Positions 37,600-47,620 of a DNA stretch of 64,000 nt are shown piece after piece (the first letter of the stretch is position 1; each line of letters opens with the position of its first letter). The notes beneath the pieces were generated by a model that worked only from the letters and a program-made list of their open reading frames with translations, did no database searches and was not told the DNA's origin. This stretch comes from Streptomyces hygroscopicus. GTDB lineage: Bacteria; Actinomycetota; Actinomycetes; Streptomycetales; Streptomycetaceae. The DNA lies in contig CP018627.1 of NCBI GenBank assembly GCA_002021875.1, positions 4,712,001 to 4,776,000 of the forward strand. Direction: 5' to 3'. The position numbers and the translations under genes are program-made.

Positions 37600-37990
37600 A
37601 CACGCTCCCCGGCTTCTCCGGACCGAGCGCCACGCCCTACGCGCTCCCCCGGATTTCCCGGGCCCCATGCCCCGCACTCCCCGGGCTTCTCGGGCTCCCC
37701 GGGCCGAGCGCCGCGACCCCACTCCCCACGGCTTCTCGGACTGAGCGCCGTGCCTCACGCCCCCGGCTTCTCGGGCTGAGCGCCGCCACCCACGCTCCCC
37801 CGGAATTCTCGGGCCCATGCCCCCACACCTGCCGGGCGTCTCGGGCTGAGCACCCTCGACCCACGCGCCCGGCTTCCGGACTGAGCGCCGCGCCACCCCA
37901 CGCGCCCGGCTTCCGGACTCAGCACCGCGCCACCCCACGCGCCCGGCTTCCGGACTCAGCACCGCGCCACCCCACGCGCCCACGCGCCCG
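37600..37990. repeat. Degenerate 35-38 bp tandem repeat array
   Basis: At least nine units are marked by GGCTTCTCGGACTGAGCGCC-like blocks (near 37611, 37684, 37730, 37766, 37804, 37836, 37871, 37908, 37945). The last two units are nearly identical, with a 37-bp period. The array continues into GC-rich Gly/Arg-type low complexity up to 38070. No gene is credible in this 490-bp gap between the HAD and UPF0016 genes. Confidence 0.8.
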
Positions 37991-38076
37991 GGCGCCCCAG
38001 GAGCCACGCCTCGGACAGCCGGGCGCGCCCCCGGGTGCCCGGGCGCGCCAGTCGGGCCCCCGGGCGTGCGGCCCGC

Positions 38077-38658
38077 TCAGGCCGCGATGGCCTCGAACAG
38101 GCTGAATCCGCCCAGCGCCAGCATCACCAGGGCCGCGACCTTGGTGATCAGCCGGAGCGGTACGTACCGCATCAGGGTGCGGCCGCCCACGATGCCCAGC
38201 CCCGCGACGGCCCACAGCGCCAGCACCGCGCCCACGCCCACCGACAGCGGGTCGTCGTAGCGGGCGGCGAGGTTGGCGGTCATGATCTGGGTCAGATCGC
38301 CGAACTCGGCGACCAGGATCAGCATGAAGCCCGCCCCGGACACCTTCCAGAAGCTCTGGTCGGCGGGCTTGCGGACCTCCTCCTCCCCGTCGTCCTTCTT
38401 GAAGAGGAGCATGGCCGCTCCCCCGAGGAAGAGCACCCCCACGATCGCCTGCAGCAGCCGGTGCGGCAGCAGGGTGAGCACACTGCCCGCCGCGATGGCG
38501 AGCCCGACGTGGAGGGCGAAGGCCGCGGCCACGCCGACGAAGACGTACGAGGCGCGGTAGCGGGTGCCGAGCATCAGCCCGGCCAGGGCGGTCTTGTCGG
38601 GAAGTTCGGCGAGGAAGACGACGCCGAAGACCACGGCGGCGACGGTGATGCTGAACAC
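38077..38658 (-). CDS. UPF0016/GDT1-family cation transporter, probable Mn2+ exporter
   Basis: 193 residues from a GTG with GAGG upstream. It has six predicted helices and the two signature motifs of the family: ELPDKTALAGLML in the first half and EFGDLTQIMTA in the second. Bacterial members (MneA) export Mn2+, and eukaryotic ones move Ca2+/Mn2+. A yybP-ykoY riboswitch in its leader supports Mn2+ as substrate. Confidence 0.93.
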   Translation of the reverse strand: MFSITVAAVVFGVVFLAELPDKTALAGLMLGTRYRASYVFVGVAAAFALHVGLAIAAGSVLTLLPHRLLQAIVGVLFLGGAAMLLFKKDDGEEEVRKPADQSFWKVSGAGFMLILVAEFGDLTQIMTANLAARYDDPLSVGVGAVLALWAVAGLGIVGGRTLMRYVPLRLITKVAALVMLALGGFSLFEAIAA

Positions 38659-38734
38659 GGAATGGATACCTCGTAGATCGGGCCGCACCCAAGGGCCCCG
38701 GGGAGGGATCGCTTCGGCACGGCAGCGTCGGACA

Positions 38735-38868
38735 CTGCGGCCGAAGGTCTCGCTGGCGCACGGCCGCCGCGTCACGCGGTGGTCTCGTACGCTCCGGGCG
38801 CCGGCCCGCACCTCGAGGGGCGGGCAGTATGTCGACGGTCCGGCGAGGAGCTACTCCCCTTCTGCTGC
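38735..38868 (-). promoter_or_regulatory. yybP-ykoY Mn2+ riboswitch
   Basis: Read on the minus strand, the 5' side is AGAAGGGGAGTAGC, then GTCGACATACTG. The 3' side is AGCGAGACCTTCGGCCGC. GAAGG and CCTTC can close the basal helix. These are the conserved elements of the yybP-ykoY class, which binds Mn2+ and turns on efflux genes. It ends about 77 bp before the transporter start. Confidence 0.82.
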
Positions 38869-39112
38869 CGACCAGGATACGGGACCCCGGGCCGCACCCG
38901 ACCCCCGGGCCTCCGCCCCGGCCCCCACCACCGCCGCCGCCGTCGGCCCGAACAGCCGCACCACGCCTGCCCGCATGGGCGAACCGCCGCCCCGTGCCAT
39001 GCCGACGAGGGCACCGGGATGTGTGACCAGCCCCACAAGCCGACGGTCCGGTCGAGCCCCGGCGGCAGCGCGCCCGGATGTCCGGCGGAGCCGCATATCC
39101 CCCTCCCCGCCC

Positions 39113-39355
39113 CTCCCCTCCCCGCCCCTTCCCGCGGCATGCATTTGCAGCTCCCCCGCGTGGCAGGGGCTCCGCCCCTGGACCCCGGGCTCCGGGGCAG
39201 AGCCCGGCGACGCGGCGCAGCCGCGAATCGACACCACGGGAAGGGGCGAAGCCCAGTCCGAAGTCTGGGCCGAACCCCGGCCCGGGGGCTGGGGCGGAGC
39301 CCCACCACGCGGCGGAGCCGCATATCGATGCTGCGGGAAGGGGCGGGGAGGGGAG
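39113..39355. repeat. Intergenic inverted-repeat element with 67-68 bp arms
   Basis: The left arm 39113-39180 and right arm 39289-39355 are inverted copies at about 80-85% identity. Each holds CTCCCCTCCCCGCCCCTTCC and a GGGGCTCCGCCCC palindrome. A third partial module (39199-39250, GGAAGGGGCG end) lies between, oriented as the right arm. The whole 860-bp region 38869-39730 contains no credible gene; its long open frames are GC artefacts. The element looks like a dispersed Streptomyces palindromic repeat without a transposase. Confidence 0.8.
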
Positions 39356-39730
39356 CAGCCCGCCGCAGGCGGCACGGCCTCCCAGGCCGCCCGTCGCGCC
39401 GTCGCCGTTCGCGCGCCCGGCTCGCAGGCGGCCACAAGGGCCGCCACGCGCGCGCCGGGCGACGGAGCCGCGAGTGTCGCCCCGGGCGCGGCGTTGACCG
39501 GCGGCGATGCCACCAACGCGAGCGCGGGCGCACGCGATTCGTGGCCGCCTCACGAGCGCGCGACCGCCGCGCCGGATCGCATACGTGGCCCCAACCGCCC
39601 CCTGGAACCCCTTGCGTTGACATGACCGCGTCGTCACCCTGTTACCTGGCGCCCACCCCACGGAAACCCGGCGTCGCAAGCATGGCCGGGCACCAGCGGC
39701 CAACGACCCCCCACCCTCAAGGGAGTTCGC

Positions 39731-40399
39731 ATGTCAGACATGCTCCGTCATCCCACTCGCCGTCGCGTCTACGCGCGTCGCGCCTCCGTCTTCGGCGGGT
39801 TCGTCGCCCTGCTGGGCACGATCGTCATGAGCGGGCCCACCGCCCAGGCTTCCCCGCCCACCCCGCCGAGCGCCGCCACCGCCCGCACCCAGCTCGCCTC
39901 GCTGACCGTCAAGACCGAGGGCACCACCGACGGTTACAGCCGCGACAAGTTCCCGCACTGGATCACCCAGAGCGGCTCCTGCGACACCCGCGAGGAGGTC
40001 CTCAAGCGCGACGGCCGGAACGTCCAGACCGACTCCAGTTGCAAGGCCACCAGCGGCTCCTGGTACTCCGAGTACGACGGCGAGACCTGGACCGCCGCCA
40101 GCGACGTGGACATCGACCACATGGTCCCGCTCGCCGAGGCGTGGAAGTCCGGTGCCAATAGCTGGACCACCGCCCAGCGCCAGGCTTTCGCCAACGACCT
40201 GACGCACTCCCAGCTCATCGCCGTGACGGACAACGTCAACCAGTCCAAGAGCGACCAGGACCCCGGCGAGTGGCTGCCGCCCCGGACCGCTTACCACTGC
40301 ATGTACGCCCGCATGTGGGTCTCGGTGAAGTACACCTACGGCCTCAGCCTCGACTCGGCCGAGAAGTCCGCGCTCAGCGGCATCCTCAACGGCTGCTGA
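39731..40399 (+). CDS. Secreted HNH-family nuclease
   Basis: 222 residues with GGGAG before the ATG. The Arg-rich N-terminus and hydrophobic helix (VFGGFVALLGTIVMSGP) end at TAQAS, a typical export signal. The mature part has the HNH/DUF1524-like core DVDIDHMVPLAEAWKSGA, followed by conserved Asn/Lys in AVTDNVNQSKSDQDP. Two Cys pairs may form disulphides. Many Streptomyces secrete such nucleases, probably for nutrient DNA degradation or development. Confidence 0.9.
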   Translation: MSDMLRHPTRRRVYARRASVFGGFVALLGTIVMSGPTAQASPPTPPSAATARTQLASLTVKTEGTTDGYSRDKFPHWITQSGSCDTREEVLKRDGRNVQTDSSCKATSGSWYSEYDGETWTAASDVDIDHMVPLAEAWKSGANSWTTAQRQAFANDLTHSQLIAVTDNVNQSKSDQDPGEWLPPRTAYHCMYARMWVSVKYTYGLSLDSAEKSALSGILNGC

Positions 40400-40517
40400 G
40401 ACGGCACACCGACCGGCATGGCAACCGGCACACCGCCGGGTGGAACCGCCGCACCTTCTCCGTCGTTCCGTACCGTACGCATGACGAGCACATCACAGAA
40501 CGACGGAGGAGGTCCGG

Positions 40518-42254
<1,737 letters not shown>

Positions 42255-42401
42255 TCGGTCCCTTGGTACCGTTCCGTGCCGTACGTCACGTGATACAGCC
42301 CACAACGGAGCTGTACGTTCCGGAGACCACGTCGATTCGTGTGGAGCGAGCGGCATGATGGGCGCGCATCCTGCGTCACATCTGCCCCGGGAGACACGAC
42401 C

Positions 42402-44375
42402 TTGGCCGGAGACTCTCACGCGATAGCCGTCGTCGGCGCCGGGCCGCGCGGCACCAGCGTGCTGGAGCGCCTGTGCGCCTCGGCCCCGGAACTGGCGCCC
42501 GGCATCCCGCTGACGGTGCACCTGGTGGACCCCTCCCCGCCCGGTGCGGGACGGGTGTGGCGCACCGCCCAGCCGCACGAGCTGCTGATGAACACCGTGG
42601 CCTCGCAGGTGACCCTGTTCACCGACGCCAGCGTCGAATGCGGCGGACCGGTGCGGACCGGGCCGAGCCTGTACGAATGGGTCGCGGCGCGCGGTCTGGC
42701 ACCCGGTCTCGGCCCGGACGACTATCCGAGCCGCGCGCTCTACGGCCGCTATCTGGAGTGGGTGTTCGGCGAGGCGGTGCGGGGCGCGCCGGAGAACGTG
42801 ACCGTCCGGACGCACCGGGCCCGCGCCGTACGGCTGGAGGAACGGGCCGACGGCGAGCAGGTGCTGACGCTGGACGACGGGAGCCGTCTGGAGGGGCTGC
42901 GCGCGGTCGTCCTGGCGCAGGGCCATCTGCCGGCGGCCACCGACGCCACGGAGCGGCGGTACGCGGCCCACGCGGAGCGGCACGGGCTGCGCTACTACCC
43001 GCCCGCCAACCCCGCCGATGTCGACTTGTCGCTCATCGCGCCGGGCGAACCGGTGCTGCTGCGCGGTCTCGGCCTCAACTTCTTCGACCATATGGCGCTG
43101 CTGACGGCGGGCCGGGGCGGCACGTTCGCACCGCATCCGCGCGGCGGTCTGGTCTACCGGCCCTCGGGGCGCGAGCCACGGCTCTACGCGGGGTCGCGGC
43201 GCGGCATCCCGTACCACGCGCGGGGCGACAACGCGAAGGGGCCATGCGGCCGGCACACCCCGCTGCTGCTGACCCCCGATGCGCTCGGCCACTTCCGCAA
43301 GCGCGCGGACTCCGGCGATCCACCGGACTTCCTCGCCGAGATATGGCCACTGGTCGCCAAGGAGGCCGAGACGGTCTACTACGAGACGCTGCTGGCCCTC
43401 CGCGCACCCGATACCCGTGCCCCGGAGGCCCCGGAAGCCTCCGGGACCGAGCCCGGCGCCCCCGCCCCGTTCACCTCAGCACGTTTCAGGAGTCACTTTT
43501 TGGCCACCGGGCACGGCAGCCCCGAAGAGGCCGCCGTGCTCACGGAGTACGGCATACCGAACGCGGAGCGCTGGTCCTGGGACGCGGTCTCCCAGCCGTA
43601 TCGCGGACGCCGGTTCACGGGGCGTGACGAGTTCCGGCGGTGGCTGCTGACGTACGCCCACCAGGATGTGGCGCACGCCCGGCTGGGCAATGTCGAGGGC
43701 CCGGTCAAGGCGGCCCTCGACGTGCTGCGCGACCTCCGCAACGAGCTGCGGCAGATCGTCGATCACGGCGGGCTGACGGGGGCGTCCCGCCGGGCCCATC
43801 TGGACCGCTGGTACACCCCGCTCAACGCCTTTCTCTCGATCGGCCCGCCGCGCCGCCGGATCGAGGAGATGGCCGCGCTGATCGAGGCGGGCGTCCTGGA
43901 CGTCCTCGGCCCACGGCTCGAAGTGACCTTGGAAGGCCAGGGCACGGGGGCCGACGGGGCTGGTTTCGCCGCGCGGTCGGCCGAGGTGCCGGGTCCGCCG
44001 GTGGTGGCCACGACCCTGATCGAGGCACGGCTGCCGGAGCCGGATGTGCGCCGGACCGCCGATGAGTTGCTGATCCATCTGCTGGAGACCGGGCAAGGCC
44101 GTCCGCATCGGGTGGAGGGCTACGAGACCGGCGGCCTCGACGTCACCACCGCCCCCTACCGGGTGGTGGACGCCCACGGCCGCCCGCATCCGCGGCGGTT
44201 CGCCATCGGGGTGCCGACCGAGGGGGTCCACTGGGTGACGGCCGCGGGGGCGCGGCCGGGCGTGAACTCCGTCACCCTCTGCGACACGGACGCGGTAGCA
44301 CGCGCGGCGCTGCGCGCGGCGCATAGGGGACAGACCCTGCAGGAAGGTGTCCCGATGTGCGCGACAAGGCTCTGA
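42402..44375 (+). CDS. Large FAD/NAD(P)-binding protein (PF13454 type)
   Basis: About 657 residues if the TTG at 42402 (GGGAG eight bases before) is the start; a GTG at 42339 would add 21 residues. The Rossmann motif is IAVVGAGPRGTSVLERL, followed by LVDPSPPGAGRVWR and LMNTVASQVTLFTD, characteristic of this actinobacterial family. The C-terminal half has further conserved blocks (WYTPLNAFLSIGPPRRRIEEM, EGVHWVTAAGARPGVNS). The reaction is unknown; sequence suggests a monooxygenase or dehydrogenase-like flavoprotein. Confidence 0.85.
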   Translation: MAGDSHAIAVVGAGPRGTSVLERLCASAPELAPGIPLTVHLVDPSPPGAGRVWRTAQPHELLMNTVASQVTLFTDASVECGGPVRTGPSLYEWVAARGLAPGLGPDDYPSRALYGRYLEWVFGEAVRGAPENVTVRTHRARAVRLEERADGEQVLTLDDGSRLEGLRAVVLAQGHLPAATDATERRYAAHAERHGLRYYPPANPADVDLSLIAPGEPVLLRGLGLNFFDHMALLTAGRGGTFAPHPRGGLVYRPSGREPRLYAGSRRGIPYHARGDNAKGPCGRHTPLLLTPDALGHFRKRADSGDPPDFLAEIWPLVAKEAETVYYETLLALRAPDTRAPEAPEASGTEPGAPAPFTSARFRSHFLATGHGSPEEAAVLTEYGIPNAERWSWDAVSQPYRGRRFTGRDEFRRWLLTYAHQDVAHARLGNVEGPVKAALDVLRDLRNELRQIVDHGGLTGASRRAHLDRWYTPLNAFLSIGPPRRRIEEMAALIEAGVLDVLGPRLEVTLEGQGTGADGAGFAARSAEVPGPPVVATTLIEARLPEPDVRRTADELLIHLLETGQGRPHRVEGYETGGLDVTTAPYRVVDAHGRPHPRRFAIGVPTEGVHWVTAAGARPGVNSVTLCDTDAVARAALRAAHRGQTLQEGVPMCATRL

Positions 44376-44445
44376 AGAGCGGCTTTTCGGGCGCTATGAA
44401 GGGTCCCCGGGGCACTGACATTGGCATAAACTTGAACTTGCAACA

Positions 44446-44464
44446 AAAGGTGAGGCGAACCTAA
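44446..44464. promoter_or_regulatory. DmdR/IdeR-type iron box
   Basis: AAAGGTGAGGCGAACCTAA matches the actinobacterial iron-box consensus (TTAGGTTAGGCTCACCTAA type) in both half sites AGGT and ACCTAA with proper spacing. It lies 50 bp before the DoxX start and 70 bp after the previous gene, so iron repression of the DoxX gene is predicted. Confidence 0.68.
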
Positions 44465-44513
44465 CCTGGCACTCCGCTGTTCCCTGTCCCCAGGAGCAAG
44501 GAGCTCCCCTCCC

Positions 44514-44996
44514 ATGCCTTCTTCCCCCACCCCCCGCACCCTCGGCGAGGCGCTCGACAGCGCCAGGCCATACGTTCTCTCCCTCTTCCGCATCGTCGTC
44601 GGACTGCTCTTCTTCTGCCACGGCGCCTCGTCGCTGCTCGGCTGGTTCGGCGGCATGATGGGCACCGGCAAGACCATCGAGGCCGGCACCTGGCCGGGCT
44701 GGTACGCGGCGGTGATCCAGCTCGTCGGCGGCGCCCTCGTGATGCTCGGCGTCGGCAGCCGCAGCGCGGCGTTCATCTCCTCGGGCTCGATGGCCTACGC
44801 GTACTTCCATGAGCACCAGCCCGAGAAGCTGTGGCCCATTCAGAACGGCGGCGAGCCCGCCGCGATGTTCTGCTGGACGCTGCTGCTGCTCGTCTTCACC
44901 GGCCCCGGCCCCTGGGCGCTGGACCGAATATTCGGCTCGGCCCGCGTAAGCGAAGCGGCGCCCGAAACGCGACGCCAGCCGTCGACTGTCGGATAG
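44514..44996 (+). CDS. DoxX-family membrane protein
   Basis: 160 residues with four helices. DoxX features are LFRIVVGLLFFCHGASSLLGWFG, AVIQLVGGALVMLGVGSRSAAF and the AYFHEHQPEKLWPIQNGGEPA loop. The family is linked to redox and thiol homeostasis at the membrane. An iron box upstream and a strong terminator downstream make it a monocistronic, probably iron-regulated gene. Confidence 0.9.
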   Translation: MPSSPTPRTLGEALDSARPYVLSLFRIVVGLLFFCHGASSLLGWFGGMMGTGKTIEAGTWPGWYAAVIQLVGGALVMLGVGSRSAAFISSGSMAYAYFHEHQPEKLWPIQNGGEPAAMFCWTLLLLVFTGPGPWALDRIFGSARVSEAAPETRRQPSTVG

Positions 44997-45041
44997 GCGT
45001 CACTTCTCCGCATTCGAATGACATTCAGTGTCACCTGACCG

Positions 45042-45080
45042 ATCACGCCATGCAGGGCCGAACGCCCTGCATGGCGTGAT
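45042..45080. terminator. Perfect 17-bp stem-loop after DoxX
   Basis: ATCACGCCATGCAGGGC and its complement flank a 5-base loop, 46 bp past the DoxX stop. No T-run follows. The stem separates DoxX from the DedA gene. Confidence 0.8.
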
Positions 45081-45213
45081 TCGAACAACATCATCACGCC
45101 CCTTACCGTTATCCTCGTCAGTCACAGGCGTACGCTGTATGGCTGTTACAGGCTGACGCCTGCCGCTTCCCGGCGACATGCGCAGCGGGGGGACCGGGAT
45201 CGGGAGTAGAACG

Positions 45214-45903
45214 TTGTTGGAACATCTGGGGTCGCTGACCAACACCCCATGGATCTATGCGGTGATCGGGGCATCCGTTCTGCTCGATGTTTTCCTGCCC
45301 GTTCTGCCCAGCGGAGTTCTGGTCATCACCGCCGCCACCGCGGCCGCCGGCACCACCGTTGACGCCGTCGGCGTGGTGCGCCAGGCCGACGCGGCCGACT
45401 TCCCCGCCATGTTCGGCCTGATCCTGTGCGCCGCGACCGCCTCCGTCCTCGGGGACATGGTCGCCTACCGGCTGGCCTGGCGCGGCAGCGACCGGCTCGA
45501 CCGCGCCATCGCCCGCTCCCGCCGACTCACCTCCGCCCAGGAGAAGTTGGGCACCGCGCTGGTGCGCGGCGGCGGCCCGCTCGTGGTGATAGCCCGCTTC
45601 GCGCCCGCGGGACGCTCGGTCGTCAGTCTGAGCGCGGGCGCGGCCCACCGGAGAGTGAAGGAATTCCTGCCGTGGTCCGCGGTGGCCGGGCTCGCCTGGG
45701 CGGCGTACAGCGTGGCCCTCGGCTATGTCGGCGGCCAGTGGCTCGGCGCCACCTGGCTGGGCACGGCGGTCTCGGTGCTCGCGCTGTTCGCGGCGGGCGC
45801 CGGCGCGGCGTATGTGATGAAGCGTCCGGGCGCGGGCGCGGCCGGTCCGCTCCCCGCGGCACCCACCGGGCAGCCCATGCCCCCGGTCCACCAGGCGCGA
45901 TAG
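45214..45903 (+). CDS. DedA-family membrane protein
   Basis: 229 residues from a TTG with GGGAG seven bases upstream; an ATG at 45178 without a ribosome-binding site would add 12 residues. Features are VLLDVFLPVLPSGVLVITAAT, the conserved RFAPAGRSVVSLSAG loop and five or so helices. DedA proteins act as lipid scramblases/flippases or affect membrane potential. The Pro/Ala tail is cytosolic. Confidence 0.88.
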   Translation: MLEHLGSLTNTPWIYAVIGASVLLDVFLPVLPSGVLVITAATAAAGTTVDAVGVVRQADAADFPAMFGLILCAATASVLGDMVAYRLAWRGSDRLDRAIARSRRLTSAQEKLGTALVRGGGPLVVIARFAPAGRSVVSLSAGAAHRRVKEFLPWSAVAGLAWAAYSVALGYVGGQWLGATWLGTAVSVLALFAAGAGAAYVMKRPGAGAAGPLPAAPTGQPMPPVHQAR

Positions 45904-45987
45904 GGCCGTGTCGGCGACCGATTACGGATCGGCCCGCGAGACCCGCTACCGTCCCTGCATGCGTACCCCTTCCGTACCGCCTCTGGC

Positions 45988-46686
45988 ATGCTGACCCGCG
46001 CCGCCGGGCTGGTCGCGGCGTTCCTCGCCGGGCTCGCACTGGTCGTCGCCGCGGTGCTCGTCGTACGGCATCTCACCGCACCCTCGGAACCGGAGCTTCC
46101 GGTGGTACCCGAGGCCCGGCGCCCCGTCGTGGAGTCGGCGGTGCGCACCTGCACCCCGCTGAGCGTGCCGCTGCTGGCCGCCCAGATCGACGCGGAGAGC
46201 GGCTGGCGCCCGGACGCGGACTCCGGGCACGCCCAGGGCATTTCGCAGTTCTCCCCGGTCACCTGGAAGGAATGGGGCCAGGACGGCGACGGCGACGGCA
46301 AGGCCAATATCTGGGAGCCCCGCGACGCCATCCCCTCGCAGGCCCGCTACATGTGCCATCTGTACGAGGTGGTCAAGGTGGTCCCGGGCGGCAAGACCAC
46401 GTCCGGGGCGACCCGGCTCGCGCTCGCGGCCTACAACGCGGGGCCGAACGCGGTGCTTCGGGCGCGCGGCATCCCGAAGATCCTCGAGACGCAGGACTAT
46501 GTCGACAAGATCTTGAAGGATCTGCTGCCCAAGTACCAGGAGAGCGAGGAGAAGTACCAGCGGAGCGAGGCGAAGCACACCAGCAGTGCCTCCGCCTCAC
46601 CGTCCGTCTCGTCTTCCACCTCGCCCTCCGCCGATCCGTCCGCGACCGCCTCCGGCGCCTCACCGTCGGCTACGCGTCGGCCGTGA
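45988..46686 (+). CDS. Lytic transglycosylase (SLT domain), membrane-anchored
   Basis: 232 residues. An N-terminal signal anchor (AAGLVAAFLAGLALVVAAVL) precedes an SLT domain with catalytic Glu in QIDAESGWRPDADS, then AQGISQFSPVTWKEWG and LALAAYNAGPNAV. A Lys/Glu helix and Ser/Thr-rich tail follow. It cleaves peptidoglycan glycan strands outside the membrane. The 3' end overlaps the convergent hydrolase gene by 17 bp. Confidence 0.92.
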   Translation: MLTRAAGLVAAFLAGLALVVAAVLVVRHLTAPSEPELPVVPEARRPVVESAVRTCTPLSVPLLAAQIDAESGWRPDADSGHAQGISQFSPVTWKEWGQDGDGDGKANIWEPRDAIPSQARYMCHLYEVVKVVPGGKTTSGATRLALAAYNAGPNAVLRARGIPKILETQDYVDKILKDLLPKYQESEEKYQRSEAKHTSSASASPSVSSSTSPSADPSATASGASPSATRRP

Positions 46687-47452
46687 TGAAGTCCTCCACC
46701 GCCCGCACGAGTTCCTGTGGAGTCTCATCGGCGGGATAGTGCCCGGCATACTCCAGCTCCACCAGCTCGGCGTTGACGTACCAGCGCAGCCAGGTCTGCC
46801 GCATCACCTCCGCCGTGAGCGCCGGGTCGTGGGCGCCGACCACGATCCGGACCGGAACCTGGGCACCGGCTATGTCCTCGTGGAAGTCCTCCAGCGCCCA
46901 CGAGTCCAGCCAGGCGCGGAGCGCCTTGGGCTCGCTGTGCTCCAGCGAGTGGCGCACCATCAGATCCAGCCAGGCGTCCGGGTGACGGCCGCCGGTGGTG
47001 AGGTCGATGATGGTCCGTCGGTTCTCCGGATGGTCGGCGGCGGCCGCGAAAAGCTGCCACTGCTCGCCCTCCATCGGCACTCCACTGGCCGGCACCGGCG
47101 CGACCCCGACCAGCCGGCGGACCCGCTGCGGGGCGGCCGCCAGGACGCGCTGGACGACGGCCCCGCCCATCGAGTGGCCGACGAGCGAGAACCGCTCCCA
47201 GCCGAGGTGATCGGCGAGCGCGAGCAGATCCTTCCCGGCCTCGCCGGTGGTGTACGCGCCGGGAATGTCGCGCGCCTCGCCGTAGCCGCGCAGATCGGGC
47301 AGAACATAGGTGAACCCGCGCCGGTCGACATGCGGCAGCATCGCGGTGTACGCGGCACGGTCCGAGAACCAGCCGTGCACCGCCATCACATGGTGCGGCC
47401 CGTCGCCGACGGTCTCATACGGTGGAACGAGGGGTGGAACGATCGGTCCCAT
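46670..47452 (-). CDS. Alpha/beta-fold hydrolase
   Basis: 260 residues from the ATG with GGAGG upstream. The oxyanion region is VHGWFSDR, the nucleophile elbow LVGHSMGGAVVQ (Ser), the acid RIVVGAHDPALT and the His near EYAGHYPADE. It has no signal peptide, so it is cytosolic. The substrate is unknown; esterase or haloperoxidase-like activity is likely. Confidence 0.9.
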   Translation of the reverse strand: MGPIVPPLVPPYETVGDGPHHVMAVHGWFSDRAAYTAMLPHVDRRGFTYVLPDLRGYGEARDIPGAYTTGEAGKDLLALADHLGWERFSLVGHSMGGAVVQRVLAAAPQRVRRLVGVAPVPASGVPMEGEQWQLFAAAADHPENRRTIIDLTTGGRHPDAWLDLMVRHSLEHSEPKALRAWLDSWALEDFHEDIAGAQVPVRIVVGAHDPALTAEVMRQTWLRWYVNAELVELEYAGHYPADETPQELVRAVEDFITADA

Positions 47453-47620
47453 GGCACCTCCGGTCCCAGTCGAATACGGGCGACGCGGCGCGTGCCCGTG
47501 GGGCTCAACGGTGACGTCTCCCGCAGAGGTGGGCAAGCCCGATGCGCATATGCGTGCCCGCGATACGACCCGTGGAGGGGCCGTATCGCGGGCACGTGGT
47601 CGTCCGTGGGGCACGGGGTT

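Noticed and set aside
35654..37633. A 659-codon minus-strand frame
   Set aside because: It is antisense to the peptidoglycan-binding and HAD genes and shows no recognisable domain.
37600..37990. CRISPR array
   Set aside because: Units are contiguous and degenerate with no unique spacers, and there are no cas genes.
38779..40161. A 460-codon plus-strand frame across the inverted-repeat element
   Set aside because: It consists of Pro/Arg/Gly low complexity from repeat DNA and runs out of frame into the secreted nuclease gene.
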